Positions 24,667 to 34,819 of a stretch of DNA of 64,000 nucleotides are shown piece after piece. Position 1 is the first letter of the stretch. Every line of letters begins with the position of its first letter. The DNA is from Nakamurella multipartita DSM 44233 (GTDB taxonomy: Bacteria; Actinomycetota; Actinomycetes; Mycobacteriales; Nakamurellaceae), in the NCBI RefSeq assembly GCF_000024365.1, contig NC_013235.1:1674001-1738000 (forward strand). The letters are read 5' to 3'. The position numbers and the translations under genes are program-made. The notes under the pieces were generated by a model, which was given only the letters and a program-made list of their open reading frames with translations, did not search any database and had not been told where the DNA came from.

Positions 24667-26805
24667 TCATTCCCGCTCGGGTGGGCCGTGCACCTCCCAC
24701 TCCCACAGCCGCTCCTGGACCAGCCGGGTGCCGCGGGCCAGGTGCCGCCGATAGGTGCTGAACGACGTGCCGATCACCTCGGCGGCCCGTTCCTGCGACC
24801 CCGCGGGTCGCAGGTAGGTGCGGTCGATGGCCCGTCCGGCCAGCTCGGTCCGCGGATCCCGCCGGAGCTCGGCCACGGCGCGCCCGACCAGGCGGGGCAA
24901 TGCCTTCGTCGGGTCGTCGTCGGGGTCGAGCAGGCCGGAGCCGGCCAGCGGGTGGGCCCGAAGGCGCTCGGGCCGCGGCAGATCCTTGAGCAGGCCGGCG
25001 ACCGCGTCGTCGAAGTCGGTGCGGGACAGGGCGATCCGGGCGGCGACCGGTGGTGGTGCGGTTCCGGCCTCGTCCAGTTCCTGCCCGGCCATCGCGGCCA
25101 GCCAGGAGTCGAACCCGCCGCGGGCGAAATCGCGGGCCCAGACGGCAATCTCGACCGGTTCGCGGCCATCGCCGGGCACCGGGCAGGAGCCCAGCCGCTC
25201 GAACCCGACGTAGCGCCACATCGGCGCCCAGACCGGTTCCAGCGCCGTGGTGAGCACCGCCCAGCCCAGCCCCCGGGTCCGCCACGCCCGCAGGCTCAAC
25301 GCCGCCGCCTGATCGGCGACGACCCCCGGCGCCTGCGGATCGTCGGCGGCGACGACCATCTGCAGCAGCACGGCCTCACCGGGCTCCGGGGGTCGGCGCC
25401 GGGCCAGCCGGTCCCACGTCCAGCGGGCGACCGGGTCGTGCTCGAGGTCGTCGGCCCCGGCCCGGTCCAGCCGGACGACCATGCCGGCTCCGGTCCGCCG
25501 GCCCTGTCCGTCCTCGAACACCGACCACGCCTCGGGCTGCGCGGCCACCCAGTGTGCGGCGGCCGCCGTCCGGTACTCGGCCGCGCAGGTCCGGCGCAAC
25601 CAGGCCAGTTCCTCGGGATCGGTCCGGATCGGCCGGGTCACCACCCCGCCCAGATCCTCGAACGCGTACAGGGACGCGGCGGCCGGGTTGTGCCGGTGCA
25701 GGTGGAACAGGTCGCCGGCCAGCCGGTCGTGCTCGCGGTCGTCGGCCCGGGCCAGCCGGTCGACGATGACCCGCCGGATCGCCGCGTGCAGGGCCAGGAA
25801 CGCCGCCCGGTCCCGCCAGCGCAGGTCTCGGTCGAGCACGTCCTTGACCAGGTCGTGCACGCTGAGCCCGTCCGGATGCGACTCCGCGTAGGGCCGGGTC
25901 CGCAGCCAGGACATCAGCGCATCGGCATCGGCATCGGAGTCGGCGTCGGCGTCGGCGTCGTCCTCGTCCACCGGGGCGGTGGCGGCGGGGCGGTCCAGGG
26001 CCAGGACCGCCCGGAGCAGGGCCCGGTCCACCCGGCGGGCGTGCCCGCACACGTGCAGCGCGCGACGCTGCCGGGCGGTCGCGCCGTCGTCCAGGAACCG
26101 CTCGACCAGGACGGCGGTCACGTCGGGGTGACCCAGCAGGCTGCCGGCCCGCAGCGGGGAGGCCGGACCGGACTCCCGATGCACGTCCGCGGCGACGACG
26201 ATCGCCAGCGGATGCCCCCGGCTGGAGGTGGCCAGCAGCGCCGCGTCCTCGGGGTCGTCGATCCCGTGGTCGGCGATCAGCTCCGCGGCCGCCGGCCGAT
26301 CCAGGTTGCGGACGGCCAGCACCAGCCCGCAGGCGAGGAACGCCGGGTCGGCCCGCCAGGACGCGAGCGGCGGCTGGCGGCCGGCGATCACCACCCGGGC
26401 CTGCGCCGGCAGGTCGGGCAGCCATTCGCGCCAGAACCAGGACGCAAGGCCCGCCAGCGCCTCGAACCGGTCCAGCAGCAGCACGGTCTCCGCGCCCAGC
26501 TGACCCTGCACCGCGGATCGGAACTCGGCCGGTGTGGGCACCACGTCGGCGCCGTCCAGCCGCAGGGTCGGCCGTCCGTCCAGCTCCAGGTCGTAGCCGA
26601 AGGCGTCGAGCAGGGCGGATTTGCCGACGCCACCGGGACCGTGCAGGAAGGCCACCAGCATCTCCGGGGTCCGCACCCAGCGGTGCAGCCGCGCCAACTC
26701 GTCGGCCCGCCCGCGCAGGCGTCGTCGCCGGGCCCGGGCGAGCACGGTGCCCGCCCGGGGGAGGCCGGCGGTGGTGATTGCCGCGGTTTCGTCCGATTCG
26801 GACAT
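24667..26805 (-). CDS. AAA/NACHT-like ATP-binding regulator with C-terminal helix-turn-helix
   Basis: The 712-residue protein has an N-terminal P-loop (FLHGPGGVGKSALLDAFGYD, about residues 54-73) and a Walker B-like TVLLLDRFEAL (about 109). A sensor-like VVIAGRQPPLASW and a winged-helix-like part follow. The centre has an acidic run of Asp-Ala repeats (about 279-294) made of tandem hexamers (25921-25970). The C-terminal LAGRAIDRTYLRP...ERAAEVIGTSFSTYRRHLAR resembles the HTH found at the end of actinobacterial ATP-dependent regulators. The ATG at 26805 is chosen; the frame further up runs into a palindromic repeat. It lies 80 nt upstream of the monooxygenase on the same strand, so it may control that gene. 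The ligand is unknown. Confidence 0.75.
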   Translation of the reverse strand: MSESDETAAITTAGLPRAGTVLARARRRRLRGRADELARLHRWVRTPEMLVAFLHGPGGVGKSALLDAFGYDLELDGRPTLRLDGADVVPTPAEFRSAVQGQLGAETVLLLDRFEALAGLASWFWREWLPDLPAQARVVIAGRQPPLASWRADPAFLACGLVLAVRNLDRPAAAELIADHGIDDPEDAALLATSSRGHPLAIVVAADVHRESGPASPLRAGSLLGHPDVTAVLVERFLDDGATARQRRALHVCGHARRVDRALLRAVLALDRPAATAPVDEDDADADADSDADADALMSWLRTRPYAESHPDGLSVHDLVKDVLDRDLRWRDRAAFLALHAAIRRVIVDRLARADDREHDRLAGDLFHLHRHNPAAASLYAFEDLGGVVTRPIRTDPEELAWLRRTCAAEYRTAAAAHWVAAQPEAWSVFEDGQGRRTGAGMVVRLDRAGADDLEHDPVARWTWDRLARRRPPEPGEAVLLQMVVAADDPQAPGVVADQAAALSLRAWRTRGLGWAVLTTALEPVWAPMWRYVGFERLGSCPVPGDGREPVEIAVWARDFARGGFDSWLAAMAGQELDEAGTAPPPVAARIALSRTDFDDAVAGLLKDLPRPERLRAHPLAGSGLLDPDDDPTKALPRLVGRAVAELRRDPRTELAGRAIDRTYLRPAGSQERAAEVIGTSFSTYRRHLARGTRLVQERLWEWEVHGPPERE

Positions 26806-26916
26806 GCCCCCATCGTCGCGCATCCCGCGGTCCGGCGTCAGATCCGTGGCCCAGCCGGCCCGGGCCACGCCGGGCAGGATGACGGGACGGGCCCGCACCC
26901 GCGGCCCCGCGTTCGA

Positions 26917-26977
26917 GTTGATCATGGGGGAAGTGCCGTTATCCGGGACGGATAACGGCACTTCCGCCATGATCAAC
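26917..26977. repeat. 61-bp palindromic repeat, copy 2
   Basis: Same element as copies 1 and 3, arms starting GTTGATCATGGGGGAAGTGC, with one mismatch between the arms (C to G in the right arm). The 5-nt loop is GGGAC, the complement of the GTCCC loop in the other copies, so its centre is in the opposite orientation. It lies between the divergent regulator and GyrA-like genes. Confidence 0.97.
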
Positions 26978-27003
26978 ACCAGAGGAGGGGGGAGCAGTCA
27001 CCC

Positions 27004-27297
27004 ATGACCAGCAACGACGAGGGGCTGCGCCGGGATCACGCCGAGCAGCGGCTGACCATCCTGGCGGCGATCGACGAGGCCCTGCGCCGGCACGCCGAAG
27101 TCCTTCCGCTGATCGTCGGGGCCGCGGACCGGGCCGCCGCCCGGACCGCGATCGGCGCGCTCCTGCGCATCGAGGAGACCGCCGCGACGGCGGTGTTGGC
27201 CCTGCAGTGGAGCGACCTGACCCAGGCCCGGCGCGCGGTGATCGCGGCCGAGCGGGCCCAGCTCGAGGCATCCTTGGCCGCCCCCGGACCGAGTTGA
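27004..27297 (+). CDS. Small protein resembling the GyrA/ParC coiled-coil region
   Basis: The 97-residue protein reads LRRDHAEQRLTILAAIDEAL, then RHAEVLPLIVGAADRAAARTAI, then LLRIEETAATAVLALQWSDLT, then RRAVIAAERAQLEASL. This follows the order of a conserved segment of gyrase subunit A (ANERAHILRGLVKALDALDEVIALI, AR..L..LL.I.E.QA.AIL.M.L..L, R..I..E...L), the coiled-coil tower and C-gate part. The catalytic Tyr domain and the beta-pinwheel are absent. A strong GAGGAGGGG ribosome site precedes the ATG. The TGA stop is formed by the first bases of palindromic repeat copy 3. It may be a gyrase-interacting protein or a decayed fragment; it is clearly not a topoisomerase by itself. Confidence 0.7.
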   Translation: MTSNDEGLRRDHAEQRLTILAAIDEALRRHAEVLPLIVGAADRAAARTAIGALLRIEETAATAVLALQWSDLTQARRAVIAAERAQLEASLAAPGPS

Positions 27298-27353
27298 TCA
27301 TGGGGGAAGTGCCGTTATCCGTCCCGGATAACGGCACTTCCCCCATGATCAAC
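27293..27353. repeat. 61-bp palindromic repeat, copy 3
   Basis: Perfect inverted repeat with 28-bp arms starting GTTGATCATGGGGGAAGTGC and loop GTCCC. It lies between the convergent GyrA-like gene and hemL, and its bases 27295-27297 provide the TGA stop of the GyrA-like gene. Confidence 0.98.
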
Positions 27354-27394
27354 ACCAAGAGCAGGGGCGGAGCAGACCCGGCCCGAGCGGTCGC

Positions 27395-28701
<1,307 letters not shown>

Positions 28702-28705
<4 letters not shown>

Positions 28706-29691
28706 GAGAAATCCCTCCCGGCGGACAGTTCCGCCGCCACCTCGGCCGCCCAGTAGGTCAGCACGATCTGCGCGCCGGCCCGCCGGATGCCGGTCAACGT
28801 CTCGGCGATCGCCCGGTTCCGGTCGATCCACCCGTTCGCCGCGGCCGCCTCGATCATCGCGTACTCGCCCGAGACCTGATACGCAGCCACCGGAACCGTG
28901 GTCGCGGCGGCCACGTCTGAGAGCACGTCCAGGTAGGCCATGGCCGGCTTGACCATGATCAGGTCGGCGCCCTCGGCAACGTCCAGCGCCACCTCCCGGG
29001 CGGCCTCCCGCCGGTTGGCCGGATCCTGCTGGTAGGTGCGCCGGTCGCCCTGCAGGGCCGAGTCGACGGCCTCCCGGAACGGGCCGTAGAACGCCGAGGC
29101 GTACTTGGCCCCGTAGGCGAAGACCGCGGTGTCGGTGTGGCCGGTGGTGTCCAGGGCGTCGCGGACCGCGCCGACCTGGCCGTCCATCATCCCGGAGGTG
29201 CCGACCATGTCGCTGCCGGCCTCGGCCAGGGCCACGGCCATCTCCCGGTAGCGCAGCAGGGTGGCGTCGTTGTCGACCGCGCCGTCGGCGGTGAGCACCC
29301 CGCAGTGCCCGTGGTCGGTGAACTCGTCCAGGCACAGGTCGGCCATCAGCACCGTGTCCGGGCCCACCTCGGCTCGCAGGTCGGCCATGGCCAGGTTGAG
29401 AATGCCGGCCGGGTCGGTGGCCTGGGAGCCGACGGCGTCGCGGACCGAGGGCACCCCGAACACCATCAAACCGCCCACCCCGGCGGCCACCGCCTCGGCG
29501 GCCGCCCGGCGCAGCGAATCCCGGGTGTGCTGGAGCACCCCGGGCATCGAGGTCAGCGGGGCGGGCTCGGTCAGCGACTGCTTGAGGAACACCGGCAGCA
29601 CGAGATCGGCCGGGTGCAGCCGGGTCTCGCGCACGAGCCGGCGGATGGGCGCGGTGCGCCGCAGTCGCCGGGGACGGACGGTCGGATACAT
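28702..29691 (-). CDS. hemB: Delta-aminolevulinic acid dehydratase (porphobilinogen synthase)
   Basis: This 329-residue enzyme condenses two ALA molecules to porphobilinogen. Both active-site lysines are visible: [17 protein letters not shown] and [12 protein letters not shown]. The metal loop reads [15 protein letters not shown], with two of the three zinc cysteines kept and Asp at the middle position, an intermediate between the Zn (C-x-C...C) and Mg (A-x-D...D) types. ATG 29691 overlaps the hemD stop by 1 nt (TGATG), and its own stop overlaps the hemL GTG. Confidence 0.97.
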
Positions 29692-30482
29692 CAGGCCTCC
29701 TGGATGGTGCGGGCGTAGGACAGCAGGGCCTGGACGTAGGCGCGCGATCCGGGTTCGGCCGCGGTGAAGGCGATCTCGCGGCCGGCGGCGGTGGCCGCGG
29801 CGCGGGTCGGCGCTCCGATCGCGCCGAATGCGGTGCCCGGCGCGATGGTGACGCCCTGCAGCGCCTGCACGGTGCTCGGCGAGGTGAACAGCACCGCGTG
29901 GAAGTCGCCGGCGGCCAGCCGCCGGGCGATCTCGGGCTCGGGTGGCCGGACCACGGTGCGGTAGGCGATCACCGGACGGACCTGAAAACCCTTGCCGGCC
30001 AGGGCCGCTGGCAGGGTGTCCGGGGCCAGGTCGGACCGGGGCAGCAGCACCGACTGATCGCCGGCGGCCTGCGGGAAGACCGCGGCCAGGGCGGCCGCCG
30101 AGCCGCGGGCGGCCGGTTGCAGGTCGACCGGCAGGCCGGCCGCGCGCAACGCCCGGGCGGTGGCCGGACCGACCGCGGCGACCCGGGTGTCGGCGGCGAT
30201 CACCGGGTCGACGGTCAGCGCCCGGGCCCGGCCCACGACCGCGTCGACCGCGTTCACCGAGGTGAAGGCGACCCAGGCGTCCTCGCCGCGGGACAGGCCC
30301 AGCACGGCCAGATCCAGCGCGGCGGTGTCGGCGGGCTCGGCGATCCCGATCAGCTCCACGACCTCCGGCCGGGCACCGGCCGCGGTCAGCGCCTGCACCA
30401 GGTCCGCGGACCGCTCGGCCGGCCGAGGCACCAGTACCCGCCACCCGGCCACTGGACAGGTGCCGGTCGCCACCGGGTTCAC
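29691..30482 (-). CDS. hemD: Uroporphyrinogen-III synthase
   Basis: The 263-residue protein would close and invert ring D of hydroxymethylbilane. HemD proteins are poorly conserved, but the landmarks are there: [74 protein letters not shown] and [14 protein letters not shown], then [12 protein letters not shown]. The GTG at 30482 overlaps the hemC stop (GTGA). It lies between hemC and hemB, as in other actinobacteria. Confidence 0.92.
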   Translation of the reverse strand: MNPVATGTCPVAGWRVLVPRPAERSADLVQALTAAGARPEVVELIGIAEPADTAALDLAVLGLSRGEDAWVAFTSVNAVDAVVGRARALTVDPVIAADTRVAAVGPATARALRAAGLPVDLQPAARGSAAALAAVFPQAAGDQSVLLPRSDLAPDTLPAALAGKGFQVRPVIAYRTVVRPPEPEIARRLAAGDFHAVLFTSPSTVQALQGVTIAPGTAFGAIGAPTRAAATAAGREIAFTAAEPGSRAYVQALLSYARTIQEA

Positions 30483-31396
30483 CGGGCTCCCAGCAGGCCG
30501 GCGGCCCCCTGGCCGATCAGGTCGGCCGCGGCCCGGGCGCCGAGATCGGCCGCGGCGGCCGGCGATCCGGCCCGGTGCACGCGGAACTCCGAGCTCCCGT
30601 CGACCGCGACGACGACCGCCCGCAGGGTCAGGGCGTCCCCCTGAACCTGGGCGAATGCGCCGACGGGGGCGCTGCAGCCGGCCTCCAGGTCGCGCAGCAG
30701 CACCCGTTCGGCGACCACCGCGGCCCGGGTCGGCGCGTCGTCCAGCGTCCGGGTCGCCTCGGTGAACCAGGTGTCCGCCCCGGACCGGCACTCCACGGCC
30801 AGCGCGCCCTGGGCCGGCGCGGGCAGCATCCGGTCGGCGTCCAGGACGTCGGTGATCGCGTCGGCCCGGCCGAGCCGGTTCAAGCCGGCGGCGGCCAGCA
30901 CCACCGCGTCCAGGTGACCCTCGCTGACCTGTCGCAGCCGGGTGTCCACGTTGCCGCGGATCGGCACCACCGCCAGATCCGGGCGCCGGGCCAGCAGCTG
31001 CGCGGCCCGCCGGGGGGATCCGGTGCCCACGGTGGACCCGCGGGGAAGGTCGTCCAGCCGCAGCCCGTCACGGGCGCAGAGCGCGTCGAACGGGCTCTCC
31101 CGCTCCGGGACGGCGGCCACCGTGATGCCCTCGGTCGGCGCCGTCGGCAGGTCCTTGTAGGAGTGCACGACGATGTCGGCCCGCCCGTCCAGCAGCGCCT
31201 CGCGGACGCCGGTGACGAACACCCCGGTGCCACCGATGGTGGCCAGCGGCCCGGTGTTCACGTCGCCCTCGGTCCGGATGCGGACGAGTTCGACCGTGGC
31301 TCCGGCCAACCGGGCGACCCGGTCGGCGATCATCCCCGACTGGGCCAGGGCCAACGCGCTGCCGCGGGTGCCGACCCGCAGAACCCTGCTGCTCAC
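30479..31396 (-). CDS. hemC: Hydroxymethylbilane synthase (porphobilinogen deaminase)
   Basis: The 305-residue enzyme polymerises four porphobilinogens. It has [15 protein letters not shown] at the N-terminus, [51 protein letters not shown] and the dipyrromethane-cofactor Cys in [12 protein letters not shown]. The GTG start at 31396 overlaps the hemH stop (GTGA). Length is normal. Confidence 0.97.
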   Translation of the reverse strand: MSSRVLRVGTRGSALALAQSGMIADRVARLAGATVELVRIRTEGDVNTGPLATIGGTGVFVTGVREALLDGRADIVVHSYKDLPTAPTEGITVAAVPERESPFDALCARDGLRLDDLPRGSTVGTGSPRRAAQLLARRPDLAVVPIRGNVDTRLRQVSEGHLDAVVLAAAGLNRLGRADAITDVLDADRMLPAPAQGALAVECRSGADTWFTEATRTLDDAPTRAAVVAERVLLRDLEAGCSAPVGAFAQVQGDALTLRAVVVAVDGSSEFRVHRAGSPAAAADLGARAAADLIGQGAAGLLGAR

Positions 31397-32616
31397 GGGG
31401 ATGTCGCACACACCCCGGGGATGCCCGAGGCGGCCAGCCGCTCGCCGTCCACGTCCAGCCCCTGCCAGTCGGCGGCCGAGTCGACCGCCGCGGTGGTCGG
31501 CCGGGTGACCCGGGCGTTCACGCAACAGCGGCTCGCGCAGAAGTCGGGCCGCCGGATCGCGCCGGCCAGGCCGCCGGCCGAGCCATCGGGGCCGGCCAGG
31601 CGCTCCCGGATCAGGGCGACCAGCTCGGCCACGAACCGGGGATCGGTCCCGGGGGTACCGACGCGGGCGAAGAACAGCCCGGCCGCCTGGGCGGTGTCCG
31701 CCGCCTCCCGGTCCAGATCCCAGATGACCTCGACATGGTCGGAGACGAAACCGATGGGCACCACGATGACCCCACGGGTGCCAGCCTGCGCCAGGGCGGT
31801 GATGACGTCGTTGACGTCGGGTTCCAGCCACGGCACCGACGGCGGCCCGGACCGCGACTGGTAGGCCAGTTGCCAGGCCGGAACCTCGCCCACCCGAGCC
31901 GCGACCTCGTCGATGACGGCGGCGGCCACGGCCAGATGCTGGGCCACGTAAGCGCCGCCGGACCCGTGGTCGCCCAGTTCGGCCGACCCGGAGGTGTCGG
32001 CCATCGTGGTCGGGATGGAGTGAGTGGTGAACACGATCTGCAACTCGGGCACGGCGACGCCGGCCGCCCGCGCGGATGCGATCGCCGCGGCCGTGCCGTC
32101 CACGAACGGGGCCCGGAACCCGGGCCGGTCGAAGTACGGCCGCACCTTGTCGATCCGCACCCGGCCGACGAGATCGGTGGAATGCAGAGCCATCCCGAAG
32201 TCCTCGCGGTACTGCCGGCACGAGGAGTACGACGAGTACGCCGAGGTCGCCACCCCGAGCAGCCGGACCTGTCCGTCGGTGTGCGCCTGACCGACCACGT
32301 CGGCCAGGTAGGGCGCCCAGTTCCGGTTGCCCCACAGCACCGGCACGTCGAGCTCGGCCTGTAACGCGGCCTGCAGGTTGCGGTTCTGCTCGTTGATCGG
32401 CGAGCGCCCGCCCAGGGCCTGGTAGTGGTGCGACACCTCGACCAGCCGCTCGTCGGGGATGCCGCGGCCGCGGGTCACGTTGCGCAGGAACGGCATCACG
32501 TCGTCGGGACCCTCGGGGCCGCCGAACCCGGCCAGCAGCACCGCGTCGTAACCGGGGACCGTGGGATCGCCGGTCGGGCCAGCGGTCTGGGCCGCGCTCG
32601 GGGGACTGACCGTCAT
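31393..32616 (-). CDS. hemH: Coproporphyrin III ferrochelatase
   Basis: This 407-residue enzyme inserts iron; with hemQ beside it, the substrate should be coproporphyrin III (CpfC). Key regions are VLLAGFGGPEGPDDVMPFLRNV, RSPINEQNRNLQAAL, SAYSSYSSCRQYREDF, the active His in FTTHSIPTTMAD, YQSRSGPPSVPWLEPDV and PIGFVSDHVEVIWDLD (Glu). The C-terminus has DFCASRCCVNAR, a cysteine cluster consistent with the [2Fe-2S] centre known in actinobacterial ferrochelatases. ATG 32616 overlaps the hemQ stop (ATGA). Confidence 0.95.
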   Translation of the reverse strand: MTVSPPSAAQTAGPTGDPTVPGYDAVLLAGFGGPEGPDDVMPFLRNVTRGRGIPDERLVEVSHHYQALGGRSPINEQNRNLQAALQAELDVPVLWGNRNWAPYLADVVGQAHTDGQVRLLGVATSAYSSYSSCRQYREDFGMALHSTDLVGRVRIDKVRPYFDRPGFRAPFVDGTAAAIASARAAGVAVPELQIVFTTHSIPTTMADTSGSAELGDHGSGGAYVAQHLAVAAAVIDEVAARVGEVPAWQLAYQSRSGPPSVPWLEPDVNDVITALAQAGTRGVIVVPIGFVSDHVEVIWDLDREAADTAQAAGLFFARVGTPGTDPRFVAELVALIRERLAGPDGSAGGLAGAIRRPDFCASRCCVNARVTRPTTAAVDSAADWQGLDVDGERLAASGIPGVCATSP

Positions 32617-33332
32617 CGCAGAACCTCGACCACCCCGGCCTCGTCCACGCGGCGACCGCTGAAGAAGGGGACCTCCTCGCGGACGTGCAGGCGGGCGCCG
32701 GACGCGCGCAGGTGGCGCATCAGGTCGACGGTGTCGTGCAGCTCGTCGGCCTCCAGGGCCAGCAGCCACTCGTAGTCGCCGAGGGCGAACGCGGCGACGG
32801 TGTTGGACAGCACCTGGTCGTACTCGCGGCCCATCATGCCGTGCTCGACCAGCATCCCGCGGCGCTCGGCGTCGGGCAGCAGGTACCACTCGTAGGAGCG
32901 GACGAACGGGTAGACGGTGGCCCAGTTCTTGGCCGCGGCGCCGGCCAGGAACGCCGGCACGTGACCTTTGTTGAACTCGGCCGGCCGGTGCAGGCCCATC
33001 GCCGACCAGAACGGGGCCAGACTGCGACCGACGCTGGTGCGGCGCAGCGACCGGGCGGCGGACTGCAGCTGCTCGGCGGTCGGGGCGTACCACCAGACCA
33101 TCAGGTCGGCGTCGGCCCGCATCCCGGACACGTCGTAGTAGCCGCGGATGCTCACCCCCTGCTCGGCCAGCTCGGCGGACAGCTCGACCAGCTCGGTGGT
33201 GGCCTTGTCCACGGGGGCGTCCAGCTCGTCGGTGCGGGCGTAGACGGAGTACGCGGTGTAGACGATCTGCTCGTTGATCTGCCGGGCCGTCGGCCGGGTT
33301 CGGGCCGGCGCCGCTGTCTGCTCGTTCGTCAC
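32613..33332 (-). CDS. chdC: Coproheme decarboxylase
   Basis: The 239-residue HemQ/ChdC protein converts coproheme III to heme b, the last step of the coproporphyrin pathway. Family sequence is clear: YTAYSVYARTDEL, YYDVSGMRADADLMVWW, the catalytic-Tyr region VYPFVRSYEWYLLP, the proximal-His region EFNKGHVPAFLAG (upstream in this order), GMMGREY and FALGDYEWLLALEADEL. I prefer the GTG at 33332, which overlaps the hemY stop in the same GTGA manner as its neighbours; an ATG at 33341 is the alternative. Its presence defines which heme route the organism uses. Confidence 0.95.
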   Translation of the reverse strand: MTNEQTAAPARTRPTARQINEQIVYTAYSVYARTDELDAPVDKATTELVELSAELAEQGVSIRGYYDVSGMRADADLMVWWYAPTAEQLQSAARSLRRTSVGRSLAPFWSAMGLHRPAEFNKGHVPAFLAGAAAKNWATVYPFVRSYEWYLLPDAERRGMLVEHGMMGREYDQVLSNTVAAFALGDYEWLLALEADELHDTVDLMRHLRASGARLHVREEVPFFSGRRVDEAGVVEVLR

Positions 33333-34819
33333 GCAGACCATCCTGCCCGACCGGGGCCCGCGCCCGGCCCTCCGGTCGCGTTGAACTGGCCACAGCCGGC
33401 GGCGGTCAGGCTGGCGATCAGCGCGGCGGCCTGGCCGCGGGCGTCGGCGATGACGGCGCCCAGGCCGGTGCCGGCCATCGCCGAGCCGACCACGGTCAGC
33501 CCCGCCGGCGCGGCGGCGGCGCGCAGGGCGGCCACCGCGGCCGCGTGGCCCGGCCGGGGCACCGGCAGGGCCGAGTCCCAGCGCACGACGGCGGTGCCGA
33601 CGACGTCACCGGGGCGCAGCGGCACTCCGAGCAGTTCGCCGGCGTCGGCCAGGGCCAGCGCGGGCAGCTCGGCGTCGCCGGGGAGCACCTCGCCGGCGCC
33701 GCGGCCGTAGGACAGGCGCAGCACGTGCCGGCCGGGGCCGGCGGCCCGGGCCAACCAGGGCCACTTGGCGGTGGCATGGGTCAGCGCCTTGGCCCCGGGC
33801 CCGCGGGCCCGGCGGGCGACCAGGATGCCCGTGCCCCGCGGGGCGGCGTCCAGGCGTTCGTCGTCGAGCACCAAGGTGACCAGGGCGACCGGGGCGACCG
33901 GCTGGTCCAGCGCTGCCGTCAGCGCGTGGTCGATCCGGTCGGGCATCAGCTCGCGGGTCACCGGGGCGGGCAGGGCCAGCAGGACGTGCCGGGCCGGCAC
34001 GGTTCCGGCGTCGGTGTGGACCTGCCAGCCGTCGGTCAGCCCGGACAGCCCGGTCAGTCCGGTCACCCGGACCCCGGTGCGCACGGTGCCGCCGGCCGCG
34101 GTGACCGCGGCGACCAGCGCGGGCACCAGGGTGTGCAGCCCACCCTCGAGCGAGGCCACCGCCGACCCGGGCCGGCCGCCGGCGCCGCGCAGCTGCCGGG
34201 CGGCCCCGGCCAGCGAGCCGGCCTCGGCCAGGGCGGCGGGCAGGGCGGGGGCGACGGTGGCGATGTCCAGGACGTCCGGGTCGGCCGCGTAGACGCCGCC
34301 GGCCACCGGTTCGACCAGCCGTTCCAGCACCCGCCGGCCCATCCGGGTCCGGACCAGGGCGCCCAGCGAGCGGTCCGGCCCGCGAACCGGGAGCAGCCGG
34401 TCGGCGCCGGCCCGCAGGGCGCCCGGCAGCCCGATCACCCGGCGCACGTCGGCGGCGAAGGGTCGGCCTGGGATGCCCAGGAACGCCAGGGCCGGCAGCG
34501 GCGCGGCGCCGCCGGCGTGCCGGACCCAGGCGCCCACCGGTGAGGGCTGGCGCACCCGGTCGGTCAGTCCCAGCTCGTCGATCAGGGCGGCGGTGGCCGG
34601 GCGGGCCACCGCGAACGATTCGGCGCCGGCGTCCAGGTCGAGCCCGCCCACGGTGTGCGCGCAGACGACCCCGCCGGCCCGCGCCGCGGCCTCCAGGACC
34701 AGCGGGCGCAGCCCGGCCCGGGCCAGATCCAGGGCGGCGCTCAGGCCGGCGAGGCCGGCGCCCAGCACCACCACCTCCGGCCCGGAAGCGGGGTCCGGCC
34801 CAGGATCCCGCGGGCTCAT
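33329..34819 (-). CDS. hemY: Coproporphyrinogen III / protoporphyrinogen oxidase
   Basis: The 496-residue FAD enzyme has VVVLGAGLAGLSAALDLARAG, LEAAARAGGVVCAH, LDAGAESFAVARP, ERLVEPVAGGVYAADPDVLD and ASLEGGLHTLVPAL. The C-terminal FAD segment is VVGSAMAGTGLGAVIADARGQAA. In this operon (hemQ and hemH nearby) it should act on coproporphyrinogen III (CgoX). A C-terminal tail of about 20 Gly/Pro/Ala-rich residues follows the usual end. The ATG overlaps the hemE stop (ATGA). Confidence 0.94.
   Translation of the reverse strand: MSPRDPGPDPASGPEVVVLGAGLAGLSAALDLARAGLRPLVLEAAARAGGVVCAHTVGGLDLDAGAESFAVARPATAALIDELGLTDRVRQPSPVGAWVRHAGGAAPLPALAFLGIPGRPFAADVRRVIGLPGALRAGADRLLPVRGPDRSLGALVRTRMGRRVLERLVEPVAGGVYAADPDVLDIATVAPALPAALAEAGSLAGAARQLRGAGGRPGSAVASLEGGLHTLVPALVAAVTAAGGTVRTGVRVTGLTGLSGLTDGWQVHTDAGTVPARHVLLALPAPVTRELMPDRIDHALTAALDQPVAPVALVTLVLDDERLDAAPRGTGILVARRARGPGAKALTHATAKWPWLARAAGPGRHVLRLSYGRGAGEVLPGDAELPALALADAGELLGVPLRPGDVVGTAVVRWDSALPVPRPGHAAAVAALRAAAAPAGLTVVGSAMAGTGLGAVIADARGQAAALIASLTAAGCGQFNATGGPGAGPGRAGWSA

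Noticed and set aside
26806..26979. Extension of the ATPase regulator start into palindrome copy 2
   Set aside because: The frame is open, but the extra residues have no homology and arise from the repeat; the ATG at 26805 fits better.
23213..27353. The 61-bp palindromes as ordinary Rho-independent terminators
   Set aside because: They have no T-run, have identical length and loop, recur with conserved sequence in the arms, and one lies between divergent genes where no terminator is needed. A secondary role in stopping transcription remains possible.
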